Shown: piece after piece, positions 1-10,053 of the stretch
Layout of the letters: every line of letters begins with the position of its first letter
Numbering within the stretch: the stretch's first letter is position 1
From: Chromera velia
Taxonomy: Eukaryota > Sar > Chromeraceae
Assembly (NCBI GenBank): GCA_018398765.1
Contig: JAHBMJ010000977.1
Span: forward strand, 7,018-36,870
DNA length: 29,853 nucleotides
Direction of reading: 5' to 3'
Notes under the pieces: generated by a model
Told to the model about the DNA's origin: nothing
Seen by the model: only the letters and a program-made list of their open reading frames with translations
The model's database searches: none
Program-made: the position numbers and the translations under genes

Positions 1-30
<30 letters not shown>
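1..30. repeat. (AC)n microsatellite at window edge
   Basis: The first 30 bases are an uninterrupted AC dinucleotide run, probably continuing beyond the window. Confidence 0.95.
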
Positions 31-31
<1 letters not shown>

Positions 32-1448
32 GCAAGGAGTTTGAGAAGTGAAAACAGAACGGAGCCAAATGCCCGATCGAGCCTGAAAAGAGACTGCAGC
101 CCCCCGTCTCTCTTAATTTCTTTTTGTGCATAGGGTGCCCCAATCCATTAATCGATCGAGGCAGTTCTTTCTTTCTTTCCGACCACCTTAAATTTTCATG
201 CAACCCGGGCCAGCAACATTTCCGTGCTTTCCGTGGTTCATATCCCGTACTTGCATCTCTCCTCCTGATGCAGCCTAAATTGTCCTCGTACAAACGTCGC
301 ACATGTGTATCCCTCCTTTCCTTCTCTCTCTGTCTTTCTTCCAATCGTGTCGCTCCCCCTTAGAACCAGAAAGAAGCATCTGTTTTTTTCTACGAGGAAG
401 TATTAATAAAGGGGAGGTATACAAAAAAAAAGATCACGGGAAAGAAAATGGAAGAACGAGACGGACAAACAGCCAGCCAGCCAAGCGGCATGTCAAATCA
501 TCGATTGGAAAAAAAAAAAAGCATTCTCGATTTCATTGTCTCTGCTGCGGTCTTCTTTGGCCCGAAAAAAGTTAGCCTGTTGACGACGCTACTTCGGAGG
601 ATGAAGTGAATCCGATATGCATCCTTCATGCAATATCTGCTGTCGAAACTCTGCAAATTTGCAGTTGCACCCACGCACTCCCACTTTTCTTCCGTTGACA
701 CGCGGGGACGTGCTCCCACCCTTGGGCCAAGACGATCCGCGCCGGTGCGTTTGAGAGGAGTTCTTCCCTTCATTCCCTTCCCGTCATAATTCCATCCAAC
801 AGGCAGGAAACCAAAGAAAGGAAGAATTTCATCGAAAGGGTCGCTTCCGACTATCTTGTGGGCAGAAATTGCTATGCATCGATAGAGAGACACTGTCAGA
901 GACTCACAAGACCTCAGCGGTCACTGACAGCATGAAAGCGGGTTAGTGAAGGAAAAGGTAGGACGGAAGAAGCCGCCTCAACAAAAGAGTATGAAAGCAG
1001 GTTACTGAAAGGAAAACGGAAAGCATGTGACCGCATGTGACTGTAGAAACACGCCACTTCAGCACGCAATTAAAATCGTGTCGCTGTTCTCTCCGTCTCC
1101 CTACGAAGTTTTATTTTTGGTGAGAGAGAGAGAAAGAGAAAAGACAAAGATCGCCTTATTTGAAGATTCTACACATTCGATCGGAGCAGCAAGACAAAAA
1201 GGAAATAGGTAACAAAAAGGAGAGAAAATGGAAGAAAAGCAATAATGGGTTGGTAGTGCTTTCATTGTATTGTCTCTGATGGATCGATCCTGAAAGGAAA
1301 AATTAGTTCAAGAAAATGAAAAGAAGGTTCAGGCTGCCATGAAAATGAAAAAACAAATCAATGACCAAACTCTCCCATCCCCGTACGTAAGCCTTTTCTC
1401 ACAGACGCAGGCAGCCTCGATCGGACGGACGGACCCCATCGGGCGAAA
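31..1448. other. Non-coding stretch, no gene seen
   Basis: Open frames here are short and read through pyrimidine- or purine-biased sequence, with no recognisable domain and no persistent codon pattern. I see no RNA gene. A-runs and scattered CGATCG words are present. Confidence 0.5.
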
Positions 1449-1510
1449 TACACACACTCACACACGCACACACACACACTCACACACGCACGCACACACA
1501 CACTCAGACA
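1449..1510. repeat. Imperfect (CA)n microsatellite
   Basis: CACA repeats interrupted by CT and CG units form a roughly 60 bp tract. Open frames crossing it are Thr-His or Val-Cys low complexity and are not considered coding. Confidence 0.9.
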
Positions 1511-2048
1511 CGCAGATACCACACGTTGCGTGTGCACTGCACTGGGTTCTTCTTCTGTCCCCTCTCCTGTTCCTTCGCTCACCAGTTCAGAAAGAAGGTA
1601 GGCGGAATGAGATAGAAACGGGTAGGCTTTCAACTTTGAAGATTGGCAGGCCAGCCCCCCGAGCAACTGTTCACGTTCAATAGATAGAGAGCATGCAACT
1701 GATCGAAGGATCCGGAGAAGGTTGGAAGAGAGGCTAAATTACGAATGCAATGCATGACATGAGCACGAGAGTCGAATCATCCCAGCGAATCATTCATCGA
1801 ATTAAATTTTCTTGACCTCCACGAGACAGTCTGTCTTCTTCCTTCGGGCCCCAAGGTCTCGCTCTTCCTTTGCTCTCTAGCTGCCGTTCGATCACTCTAT
1901 GACTGACCGTAGGTCGGATTGCTTGTCTAACTGTCGAGGTGACAGAGCGTATGCATGTCTGCGTCTGTCCACGAATAGAGAGAAGCGAGAGAAGAAGGGG
2001 CGAGCGAGGCATGCAGGTTCACAAAAAAAAAGAGAAAAGGCAAGACAG

Positions 2049-2081
2049 AAAGAAAGAAAGAAAGAAAGACAGAAAGAAAAA

Positions 2082-2113
<32 letters not shown>

Positions 2114-2117
2114 GAAA

Positions 2118-2149
<32 letters not shown>

Positions 2150-2154
2150 AAAAA
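2049..2154. repeat. (GAAA)n tetranucleotide microsatellite
   Basis: About 105 bp of AAAG/GAAA units with a few AAAAAG and GACA interruptions. It creates spurious Lys/Glu-rich plus-strand and Ser/Phe/Leu-rich minus-strand open frames. Confidence 0.95.
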
Positions 2155-2244
2155 AGGCCTACCAGCATACATACATGCATCCATATACACAGACAGTGTG
2201 TTGATCACGAAGATCGCATGCAAGCAAGGAAAACACCGGCTCAC

Positions 2245-2248
<4 letters not shown>

Positions 2249-2279
<31 letters not shown>
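2249..2279. repeat. (GA)n microsatellite
   Basis: A perfect GA run of about 30 bp. Confidence 0.9.
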
Positions 2280-2282
<3 letters not shown>

Positions 2283-2659
2283 CTATGACAGTTGAATTGG
2301 ATTAGGTCGATCGGATCCTCCCGTCCTTCCATCCTTCCATCCAATTAATTTTTCCCTCTTCTGCAGATCCAGCGATCGATGCAGAGAGAGATAATCTACA
2401 GGCAACTGAAAAATACACAGACAGAAAGACAGATGGGGAGGCGCGTCGATCGAGACAGAAGAGTCGATCAAGATCTAGATTATTTACAAGGACCCGCCAT
2501 CTTCAACTTTCAAGTCTTGCTCTGACTTGGTTGGTTTGTTTTTCCTTTTCGTTCGCTCCCTCAGCCTAATGTTCAAGTGGTGAGTCTTTCCTTCCAAAGT
2601 GAATGCGTGCGTTGGTGTGTCCGTCCGTTTGTGCGTAGAACGAAGACAGGTTCACAGAA

Positions 2660-2810
2660 CCAAAGAAAGCAACAGAGAAAGACAAACGGACCGAAGAGAA
2701 GTGCACTGCCTTTCTTTCTAGTTGTCGATCGAGCTTTTGAACATGGAAAGCAGGAAGGAAGAATTCTCCCTGGTAATCGATCGGAGCTGACAAAAGTAGA
2801 CGGATAGAGG

Positions 2811-2849
<39 letters not shown>

Positions 2850-3420
2850 GCATGAAAACATCGATCGACTCGTTCTTCTTCTCAACCCTTTTTCCTCATT
2901 CCATCCTTGCATATATGTTTCTTGTACTACATGCGGCAACAAGCGCAACGAATCTAGCTGCTTTCAATTGTCTATTCATTTTCTTTCGCTTCGCTTGATG
3001 GCTGGATGGCTGGACGAATGGGAGGTCTTTCGATAAATCTGTCTGTCCGTCTGTTCAGACAGTCCGTCATTCCACAAGGACGAACGATTGAGCACAGATG
3101 GACCGGCTGTATCTTTTCTCTTTCCGCTCTCTCCTTCTTGAAGGACTGAAGGTTTCTCTCTCTCTCCTCTCTCTGTGTGCCTCTTTCCGGTTTTTCACTT
3201 CCCCTTGAGAGACTGAAAAATCGAAACAGAGAGAAAGGAGAAGTGAGAGGGAGAGACGAACAGATAGACAGTATTGGAGTCCGTTCCCAGACCGACCTTG
3301 CCCCCCCTCTCATTTCACCAAAAACAAACCCCCTCCTCCCCTCTCCAAAATCTCAACTTGAAGCAAGCAGAGAATTAAGGAAAAGGCCTCAAAGAAGAAA
3401 GAACAGAAGAGGGCAGAGGA
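2660..3420. repeat. Diverged tandem duplication, copy 1
   Basis: Three islands recur in the same order about 1.2 kb downstream: 2761-2780 matches 3935-3954, 3060-3080 matches 4248-4269, and 3377-3396 matches 4612-4631 (offsets 1174, 1188 and 1235). Ordered islands with growing offset indicate an old tandem duplication with indels and microsatellite growth, not chance. Outer limits are approximate. Confidence 0.55.
2811..2848. repeat. (GA)n microsatellite
   Basis: A GA run of about 35 bp starting with GGGAGAAAGA. It lies inside the first copy of the diverged tandem duplication. Confidence 0.9.
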
Positions 3421-3699
3421 GGAGAGAGAGAGCGATTACCTATAGAGAGTGGAATGACACGATCAGACAGCATGCAGAGTCAACCGACATGATGTAATTT
3501 ACTTCATTGTATACATCGGACCGTTAATTGCTTTCCTTCGAGCTTCCAGGTCGTCTCGTCTTTATATGAGCTTGAATGCGTTGTCCTTTTAATCCACTCT
3601 CTGACTATTGAAGACAATGAGCGCGTGTGTGAGTGTGTACGTGTGTGCATTCAATTTGATGGAACGGCGAAGAGAAGGGGGAAGCGAGACAAGATCCTC

Positions 3700-4650
3700 A
3701 AAAGAAAGAAGGAAGCAAAGAAAGACAAATAGACAGTCACTGACTGCATCTGTCTTCCTCTTTCAAATTTTCTGTCTAGCTGTCAATAAGCACAACAAAG
3801 AAACAAACAAAGAAAAGAAGAACTTTGAGAGACTGACAGGCAGGCACACAGACAGGCAGATACAGAACCTGCAGTGTACTGAATTTCGTGTCTCTTCTCT
3901 GACGGATCTCATGAAGACGCAAAAGAGGAAAAAAGAATTCTCCCAGGTGATCGGCAGGTTGTCAATCCACCGTTTCGGTCCATTAATTTTCTTTTCCTTC
4001 CACATGCATGCATGTGCATGCCAGCATTCTTGTCTCGATCGATGGCACCGTCGGCCAACGGACCTGCTGCTTTTAATTCGATTGGTTTCGGAACTTCTTT
4101 CGTCTCGTCTGATTCATGCATCGACATGGACGAACAGATGGATGGATGGATGGATGGATGGATGGATGGATGGATGGATGTACGAACAGATGGATGGATG
4201 GATGAAGGGTCCTGCTTTCGATCAATCGATTAGCCTGCATGTTCAAACAGGCCGTCCTTCCACAAAGACAATCGATCGATTGCGGACGGACAGACAGACT
4301 GTGTGTTTCATTTTTTCCCTCTCTCAGTTCTTCCCGAAAAAATGAAGGGCTCTTTTTTTTTTTTTTCCATTCTATGTTTTTTGTCGTTTCGTCTTTCTTT
4401 TTCTTGACAGATAGAGGGACAGCGAGAAAAGAAGAAAAAAAGGGGCAGGGAGACGGACAGACAGATCGTGTTTCAGTCTGCTCAGACAGACAGCATTGCC
4501 TGGCAGATAGATTTAATAGCCTCAGTCCCTACCCCCTAGCTCTTTCTCCCTCCACCAGACCCACCCACTTCCTTCTGACTGCCTCCCCCTCAAAGGCCAA
4601 TGCAGGAGGCGAAGGAAAAGACCTCAAAGAACGAAGAAAACGACCAGGGC
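3700..4650. repeat. Diverged tandem duplication, copy 2
   Basis: Second copy of the segment at 2660-3420. It has been lengthened by a GGAT-type repeat at 4131-4206. Its last ~60 bp overlap the 3' end of the minus-strand ORF at 4590-5132, so copy 1 may hold a relic of that 3' end. Confidence 0.55.
4131..4206. repeat. (GGAT)n tetranucleotide repeat
   Basis: GGAT units fill 4138-4180 and 4190-4206. Each block is introduced by the same ACGAACAGAT lead-in, so the block itself was duplicated once. Confidence 0.95.
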
Positions 4651-5132
4651 CTCTGCTTGGCCTTCAGAAAAGCAGAAGCGCCTTTCTCCCCCCCCTTCTG
4701 CTTCTTCTCTTTCTGCAGCCTCTTTGCTGCTTCCCTCTCCTCCAATCTTCTTCTCGCTGCGTCAAGTTGGGCGTTTCTCTCCTGACTGATCAGATTCTCC
4801 TCTGCAGAAAGAGAGGCGTTGCCTTTGCCTTTGCCTGCCCTCTTCACCCGTCTCACTCCAGACAGGAACTCACAAGAGCCCACTCCGACGGCACTTCCGT
4901 TTGCATTTGCCGCCGCTGCTGCACTGCTTGACGAAGACGAGGCAGACGAGGGGGCCACAGTGGACTCTGCAGCCAGAGAGGCAATCGACTTCCCCCTCCC
5001 TCGGCCCTTCATACCTCCCCCGTCTCTGGTTCTTGTCTGCCTGTCTACCACTGACATGATGCCATTACTCCAGCAGAGTAAGTCTTCCTTTACACTCTGT
5101 TGCTGGACAGTCGAATCAAGGAGGAATTTCAC
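4590..5132 (-). CDS. Possible 3' exon or small ORF, charged and Ser/Ala-rich
   Basis: A 180-codon open frame starting from a GTG, immediately after and slightly overlapping the stop of the kinase-like ORF. It holds a Ser/Ala run near residues 62-75 and a Lys/Arg/Glu-rich stretch near residues 115-150 that looks like a coiled coil. I recognise no domain. The lack of an ATG at its head and its position suggest it could be the last exon of the kinase-like gene, joined by a short intron near 5135-5200. In-frame TGA codons just upstream rule out simple extension of this frame. It could also be chance low-complexity sequence; its 3' end overlaps a duplicated segment. Confidence 0.35.
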   Translation of the reverse strand: MKFLLDSTVQQQSVKEDLLCWSNGIMSVVDRQTRTRDGGGMKGRGRGKSIASLAAESTVAPSSASSSSSSAAAAANANGSAVGVGSCEFLSGVRRVKRAGKGKGNASLSAEENLISQERNAQLDAARRRLEEREAAKRLQKEKKQKGGEKGASAFLKAKQRPWSFSSFFEVFSFASCIGL

Positions 5133-6949
5133 AAGGTCCCGTTTCTCCTCCTCTTTGCCTCTCGGGCCTTTTCAAGACCTTCAATACCCTGAACCCTCCT
5201 CAGAGCCTGTCTGTGACTGAGAGAGTCAAGGTGATCCCCTCCCTCAGACTGCACTCGCATCGTAAGGTCACGGCTGGAGTCAAGGAGACCCGTGCTGCAG
5301 GGAATCACAGGGGGAGAAAGGGAAGAGACGGGGCGAGCGACAGACGAGGGCGCCAGGGCGGGTGCTGCTACTGCTGCGGACACAGAACAAGTCTGGAGCG
5401 CGGGAGGAAGGAAGAAGAGAAACGCCTCCCCCCGCAATCCTCTTCTCTCCCTCTCTTCTTCGAATGCTAGAAAAGACGCAAGAGCGAGTCTCTCCTTTTT
5501 TTTTGCACAGCCTCCGTGCTTGAGGAGGATCTCAGTGGAAGGAAGGGGAGTGATCTGACTCGTGGTGCAAGCGGGCAGAGCCGGGAGGACAGGGGGTGCC
5601 AATCGATCGATTGCTATCCGGAACTGTTCTGGCAGCTGCAGCAGTGGAATCAAGTCACGTGCGTGGAGTGCGAGGATTGCTGTGTCGATTTGGGCAGAGA
5701 CAGAGAGGGGGTCGTATCGCCACTCCGGAAGGCTCGACCGCTTTTGCCTATACAGGCTGCCAATCCACTCGTGGGGGCTCTCGAAGTTTTTTGCGAACTC
5801 TTTGCCGATAAAAACTCTGCCTGCTTTCTCAGGGGACGGGAAAAAGATCGCACGAAGGGAGTTTGACAGAGCAAAAGAGTCAAAAGGACAATCCCAACAC
5901 ATCACTCCCCCCTCACCCTCTTCCTCCCAGAGACCCGCAGTTGTTCTGTTGAATATGTCTGCTGCCCCCCCCTTGTAGCGATAGAACTGGGACCAATCAG
6001 AAGGACCCCAGGTCTGCTCTCCCCTGTCCCATTCAACCCCCGAGGGAACAAACGCAAAAATCCCCTTCCTTTCGCAAACAGCCAGCGCATAGAGAACGTC
6101 ATGCACCGAGTCCCTCTGCTTCCACGCAGGCTCGCACATGAGACCCTCAGGAGCGATCCACTCAGGATTCGCCCCCCGGAAAAAGTCGAAAACTGCAGGA
6201 GAGAAGCATCTCTCGAGGGCGTAGGGTGTGAAAGGGGGGCAACAGGTGGAGACAGCCAGGCTGCCCAGCATGCTAACGTCTCCTGTCTGTTTGTCTCTAA
6301 AGATGCTACACTCCCTCCCCGACACCCTCTCGATCTTCCCACACCAATCGAACAACTTCAATTCCCTCTTCCTCCCATTCCCATTCCCGTCCTCTCTCTC
6401 CTCCACCCCGAACTGAAGGGGATGAATGTCCCTGTGTGCCACCCCCTTGGCATGTGCCTGGTCCACTTCACGGATGCCCTGGGTGATCATCCTACTCTTC
6501 TCAATAGGAGGCAGAGACCGGAGAGAAGAGAGAAGACCCTCGTTTCCCTCCAGGGCAATCAGACGACGCGCAACCATGGCACAAAACACCCTTTTCCCGT
6601 CCCCTCTGCAGAACATCTCCAGGCATACGCCCACGAGACCGCAGACCGACTGAAGCCCCTCTGTAACCATCCGAATCTGCTCCGCCAGCTGAGAAACCCA
6701 CGAACCCATACACACAGAGTCGCTTGAACGCGGACTCAGTAGAACCACCTCATCCCCCCCGACCCACTCGCGTGCGTCAGCACGAAGTTCACACCTGAAG
6801 ACCCTCTTGTAGTTCCCCCCACCCAGAAGGTCCAAAGAAAGGACGTCCCTCGAGGACAGACGGACCAACCCGACGCGCTGCGCCTCCTCCACCCTCTTTC
6901 TTATCTCATCCAACTGCGCGAGTGAAATGGCAATCGACTGGGCCTCCAT
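5129..6949 (-). CDS. Protein-kinase-fold protein, probable pseudokinase
   Basis: A 606-residue open frame from the ATG at 6949. The frame continues only 11 codons further upstream to a TAA at 6980-6982, so this is the first in-frame Met unless an upstream exon exists. Kinase landmarks appear in order: a glycine-rich loop (LGGGNYKRVF, about residues 42-51), an HRD motif (HRDIHPLQF, about 172-180), a DFG-equivalent reading DWC (about 201-203) and an APE motif (WIAPEGL, about 264-270). The catalytic set is incomplete. Where HRDxKxxN is usual the sequence has His for Lys and Gln for Asn, DFG is DWC, and the VAIK-like strand (DEVVLL) lacks an obvious Lys. Family knowledge says such proteins often bind or scaffold rather than phosphorylate. 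The C-terminal ~250 residues match nothing I know and end in low complexity. A good splice acceptor (CCTGCAG) at 5295-5300 suggests the 3' part may be spliced differently. Substrate and location are unknown. Confidence 0.7.
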   Translation of the reverse strand: MEAQSIAISLAQLDEIRKRVEEAQRVGLVRLSSRDVLSLDLLGGGNYKRVFRCELRADAREWVGGDEVVLLSPRSSDSVCMGSWVSQLAEQIRMVTEGLQSVCGLVGVCLEMFCRGDGKRVFCAMVARRLIALEGNEGLLSSLRSLPPIEKSRMITQGIREVDQAHAKGVAHRDIHPLQFGVEEREDGNGNGRKRELKLFDWCGKIERVSGRECSIFRDKQTGDVSMLGSLAVSTCCPPFTPYALERCFSPAVFDFFRGANPEWIAPEGLMCEPAWKQRDSVHDVLYALAVCERKGIFAFVPSGVEWDRGEQTWGPSDWSQFYRYKGGAADIFNRTTAGLWEEEGEGGVMCWDCPFDSFALSNSLRAIFFPSPEKAGRVFIGKEFAKNFESPHEWIGSLYRQKRSSLPEWRYDPLSVSAQIDTAILALHARDLIPLLQLPEQFRIAIDRLAPPVLPALPACTTSQITPLPSTEILLKHGGCAKKKERLALASFLAFEEERERRGLRGEAFLFFLPPALQTCSVSAAVAAPALAPSSVARPVSSLSPPVIPCSTGLLDSSRDLTMRVQSEGGDHLDSLSHRQALRRVQGIEGLEKAREAKRRRNGTL

Positions 6950-6979
6950 GGAGAGAGACTCAGGATTGGCTGCACACAC

Positions 6980-8117
6980 TTAGGCACAGTGGACAAAACA
7001 GGAACGTCACAGGAGTGCTGGTGAGTTGGGACACGTGAAGCAGAAAACCAGACAACAGGAAGGGAGTGCTTACTGACGTGTTGCTTGAGTCCTGCAGGCT
7101 TGATTACTCATTCTCTGCTCGGACGCCGTTGGAGAAGAGTATGTTCAACGAGTTACGATGGCAAAGAACAAGTTTCTGGCCGCCTCTCCGCGCGTTACTT
7201 GAAATGACAAAGAAAAGGAGTTACGGTGCAACACCGTGACAGTCTGTGCAACACTGAAACTCAGTCAGACATGAGCACTTCCTGGCAATGTCACTCACCA
7301 CGATGACTTCAGAGCCTGAACAGTGAACGAGTGTGTACTCACAAGAAAATGAGATCAATTCAGAGAAATTCTGAGAAGGAGAGAGAGAGGGGATAGAGAA
7401 AGGTCATAAGAAGTCGTCGCTCAGAAGTATGCTGTTTAGCCGCAACATATGCCGCAACTTTAGCGTCGATGATGATGATCGAGTGTGAGAAAATTTTTGC
7501 GCATGAGTAGCGCGCCGATGGGGGTGGGCTTTTATGCCGGGGGGGGTAGGGGGGTATACAACGGGGTGGGGACAAGGGGCGATCGAAGCCTCAGGTCACA
7601 GATCCCAGTGGATAGCCACAGCCCCATGGTGGACGAAAGTCCGCCGACAGACAGACAAACAGACAGCCCCATGTAGCCTGGGTACTACTAGCCCCATGAG
7701 TACTCCGTGTAACTCCGTGCCACTGCCAGTGTGCCCCCACGCCCGTGTTAGACAAAAATCGAGAGTCAAAAGTCTGGGGGATAGTCTGGCGCTGGTAAAG
7801 GCTGCATAGTCACTTTTACAGTCGCAATACCATGCCAGTACGTCGCAGGCCTCATTTTTTTTTACTCACATATACTCACACTAACTCACATTTATACACA
7901 TCTGTACCTATTTCCACAGATTTTCCTCTATGTTCAAATTAATCTAAAAGTGTATGCAAGGTATCATACACAGAATTGTATAATAAACCAACAACTTCAA
8001 AATACTTCAAAACATTTTTTTTTTTTTGAATAGCGCATAAAATAGAGCAATGACGCTTATAATTTACCAAGAATTATGTTTTAAAAATAATCCGTAAGAG
8101 ATTTTTACCGAATTCGA
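6980..8117. other. Non-coding flank upstream of the kinase-like gene
   Basis: No domain-bearing frame. 7,500-7,810 is G-rich with short repetitive plus-strand open frames that look spurious. From about 7,850 the composition turns AT-rich with A/T runs. Confidence 0.5.
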
Positions 8118-8191
8118 CTATATGCAGTGGTCTAAATGCTTCAGTACACTATATCAAGCTGGGAAGAGAAGCTGGTAGATAACATAAAAAA
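8118..8191. repeat. 74 bp direct repeat, copy 1
   Basis: Contains TGGTCTAAATG, then CAGTACACTATAT and AAGCTGGGAAGAGAAGCTGG, all found again at 8540-8615. The two copies differ at about four places, all transitions. Confidence 0.85.
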
Positions 8192-8539
8192 GCTGATGTT
8201 CATCTTTTTTCTTTTCATCCTATTTGTCAAGTCAGCAAGAAAGCAACTATGAAGGGGTTTTTAATCTTGATCTTGTCATGCAAGTGATAATAAATCGACG
8301 ATCATGCCTTTTCTGGTTAAAAAAGAAACGTAATGTGTAAAGCACATCACATGCAAAAGCTTAGGCTATGTGTGTATAATAAAGAAGTTGATTGAAAACG
8401 GCTTGGAAGAGATTTTAAGTGGGCCACGGGGTGTGGTCTGAGCCTCAGCGATGAGGTACACCCCCCTGCCGTTTATGGGGGCGACTTCTACAAGACAAAA
8501 CGGCGACAGTGCTCAAGGGCACCACTAAATCACTTATTA

Positions 8540-8615
8540 CTTATATACAATGGTCTAAATGTTTCAGTACACTATATTAAGCTGGGAAGAGAAGCTGGTA
8601 GATAACATAAAAAAG
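8540..8615. repeat. 74 bp direct repeat, copy 2
   Basis: Second copy, 423 bp downstream and ending about 28 bp before the copia LTR. The pair could be the ends of a small insertion about 420-500 bp long, or one fragment duplicated. It is too long to be a target-site duplication. Confidence 0.85.
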
Positions 8616-8642
8616 TTTTATTCTAAAGGTTCTCAATCTGTA

Positions 8643-9049
8643 TGTTAACTAAAGACTATTGTGCAGTGACTATCAATTGTTGGCAAGAGATTCAGAAGGT
8701 CTGATAGTATATATGCAAACGTACAGACACTTGCAAGTCATACAAGTCTATCAAATCGATTGGCTAAATTGATTTGGATACACGTGCTTAAATTGTAAAT
8801 CGATTCTGTCGGTCGATCGATCGATTCAATCGAATATACAAATTCGATTCTGTATTGCATACAACAAGAACGGAAATTGAATATGATGAGACGGCATTGT
8901 TGCACTGTTGCTTCACGCATGCGCGATACGATGCATGAATATTCTCAAGGCTACTGCATATCCAAAAATACGCGAACGCATGCATGCATACTGATACAGA
9001 TGGACGGCTAGGCAACGCACAGTGGTAAAAAAAAAAAAAAGAATAGACA
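8643..9049 (-). repeat. 3' LTR of copia element
   Basis: 407 bp, bounded by TGTTAAC and TAGACA on the plus strand, giving TGT/ACA short inverted ends. It is one base longer than the other LTR because of a 14-A instead of a 13-A run. A TATATA box-like word lies near 8708. The next four bases (TGTC) are also shared between copies, so the inner limit is uncertain by a few bases. Confidence 0.92.
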
Positions 9050-9246
9050 TGTCATAGGCATGAAATGCTTTCATTCACTTTCTTGTCATATCGGAGTAAA
9101 AGTGAAACAAAGAGAAGAAAAGGAAAAGAACAGAATCATGAAGACATGCAAAAAGGAAGATGAAGAGAAAGAAACACACAAACAAAGAACGCTCAATCAC
9201 TGTCAGCTTGCCCTTTCTTCTTTAATTCTTCTTTCAATTCACAGTC

Positions 9247-9780
9247 TCACTCGAACAGAAGACACTTCGTCATTCTATCTGCTCTCATCTCGTCTGTCGG
9301 GACACGCACGAACTCTGCATTCATTTCCTTTCTGCATTGCAACACAAACTCAAGCATGCCTTGCTGACTGAGATCAGAATGGGTACGACTAAAGACCAGC
9401 TGTACAAGCAGAGGTTGAGAGTCAAGAATGAACTGAACTGTTGGCTTGGCTTTCCACATCCTCTCTACAAAATAAAAGTACTCAAAGGTAGCTTTCACCA
9501 CATCGCGCAGAGCAATCAGTTCAGCCGAAGTTGGTGAGCTAACTTTCACTTTCAGAGAACGTGACTTCCAGAAAATAGTGTTACATTCTTCCTTGCTTGC
9601 CAGAGAAGCGTCTTTGTCCAACAACTGAATCTCAAATCCTATCTGTGCAGAATATTCTCTGAGAGAAAAAGATGCATCTGACCAGATGCGAAGGAGAGGG
9701 ACCGACAACAGACGGACGAAGACAAGAGGCTTTGCATGAAGCTGTGCATGTACAATCACACGATGAAGGATGTCAATCAA
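9247..9780 (-). pseudogene. Copia RNase H segment
   Basis: An open frame of 177 codons with the copia RNase H pattern: an Asp in IWSDASFS, a Glu in SPTSAELIAL, an Asp in ILDSQPL and a C-terminal RADRMTK. It is in a different frame from the reverse transcriptase block upstream. RNase H removes the RNA strand of the RNA:DNA hybrid during reverse transcription. It is read here as part of a broken polyprotein, with a stop ending it before the 3' LTR. Confidence 0.85.
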
Positions 9781-10053
9781 TCGGTCAGTCGGTTTAGTAT
9801 TGAATTATGAAAGGAATGAGAATGCGAATGCATAGGCAGGCAGAGTACGACACACCCATCCTAACTTGCCCATCTATGACTAATACTGAGAGACAAGCGA
9901 GGGATTGACAGATTCATCGAGAGAGGGGGGGAAAAAATCAGACCTGCGAAGAGCTCTTTTTCCTTTGTTCCCCAGCTCCGTCAGACATTCCAGCGCTTGA
10001 AGGTAATCAGTCTGGTCGATGATCAGCGTGTCATTGATGATTCTGACAGTCTG

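Noticed and set aside
1899..2295. Plus and minus open frames of about 70-118 codons over the GAAA and GA repeats
   Set aside because: They consist of repeat-encoded Lys/Glu/Arg or Ser/Phe/Leu and have no independent support.
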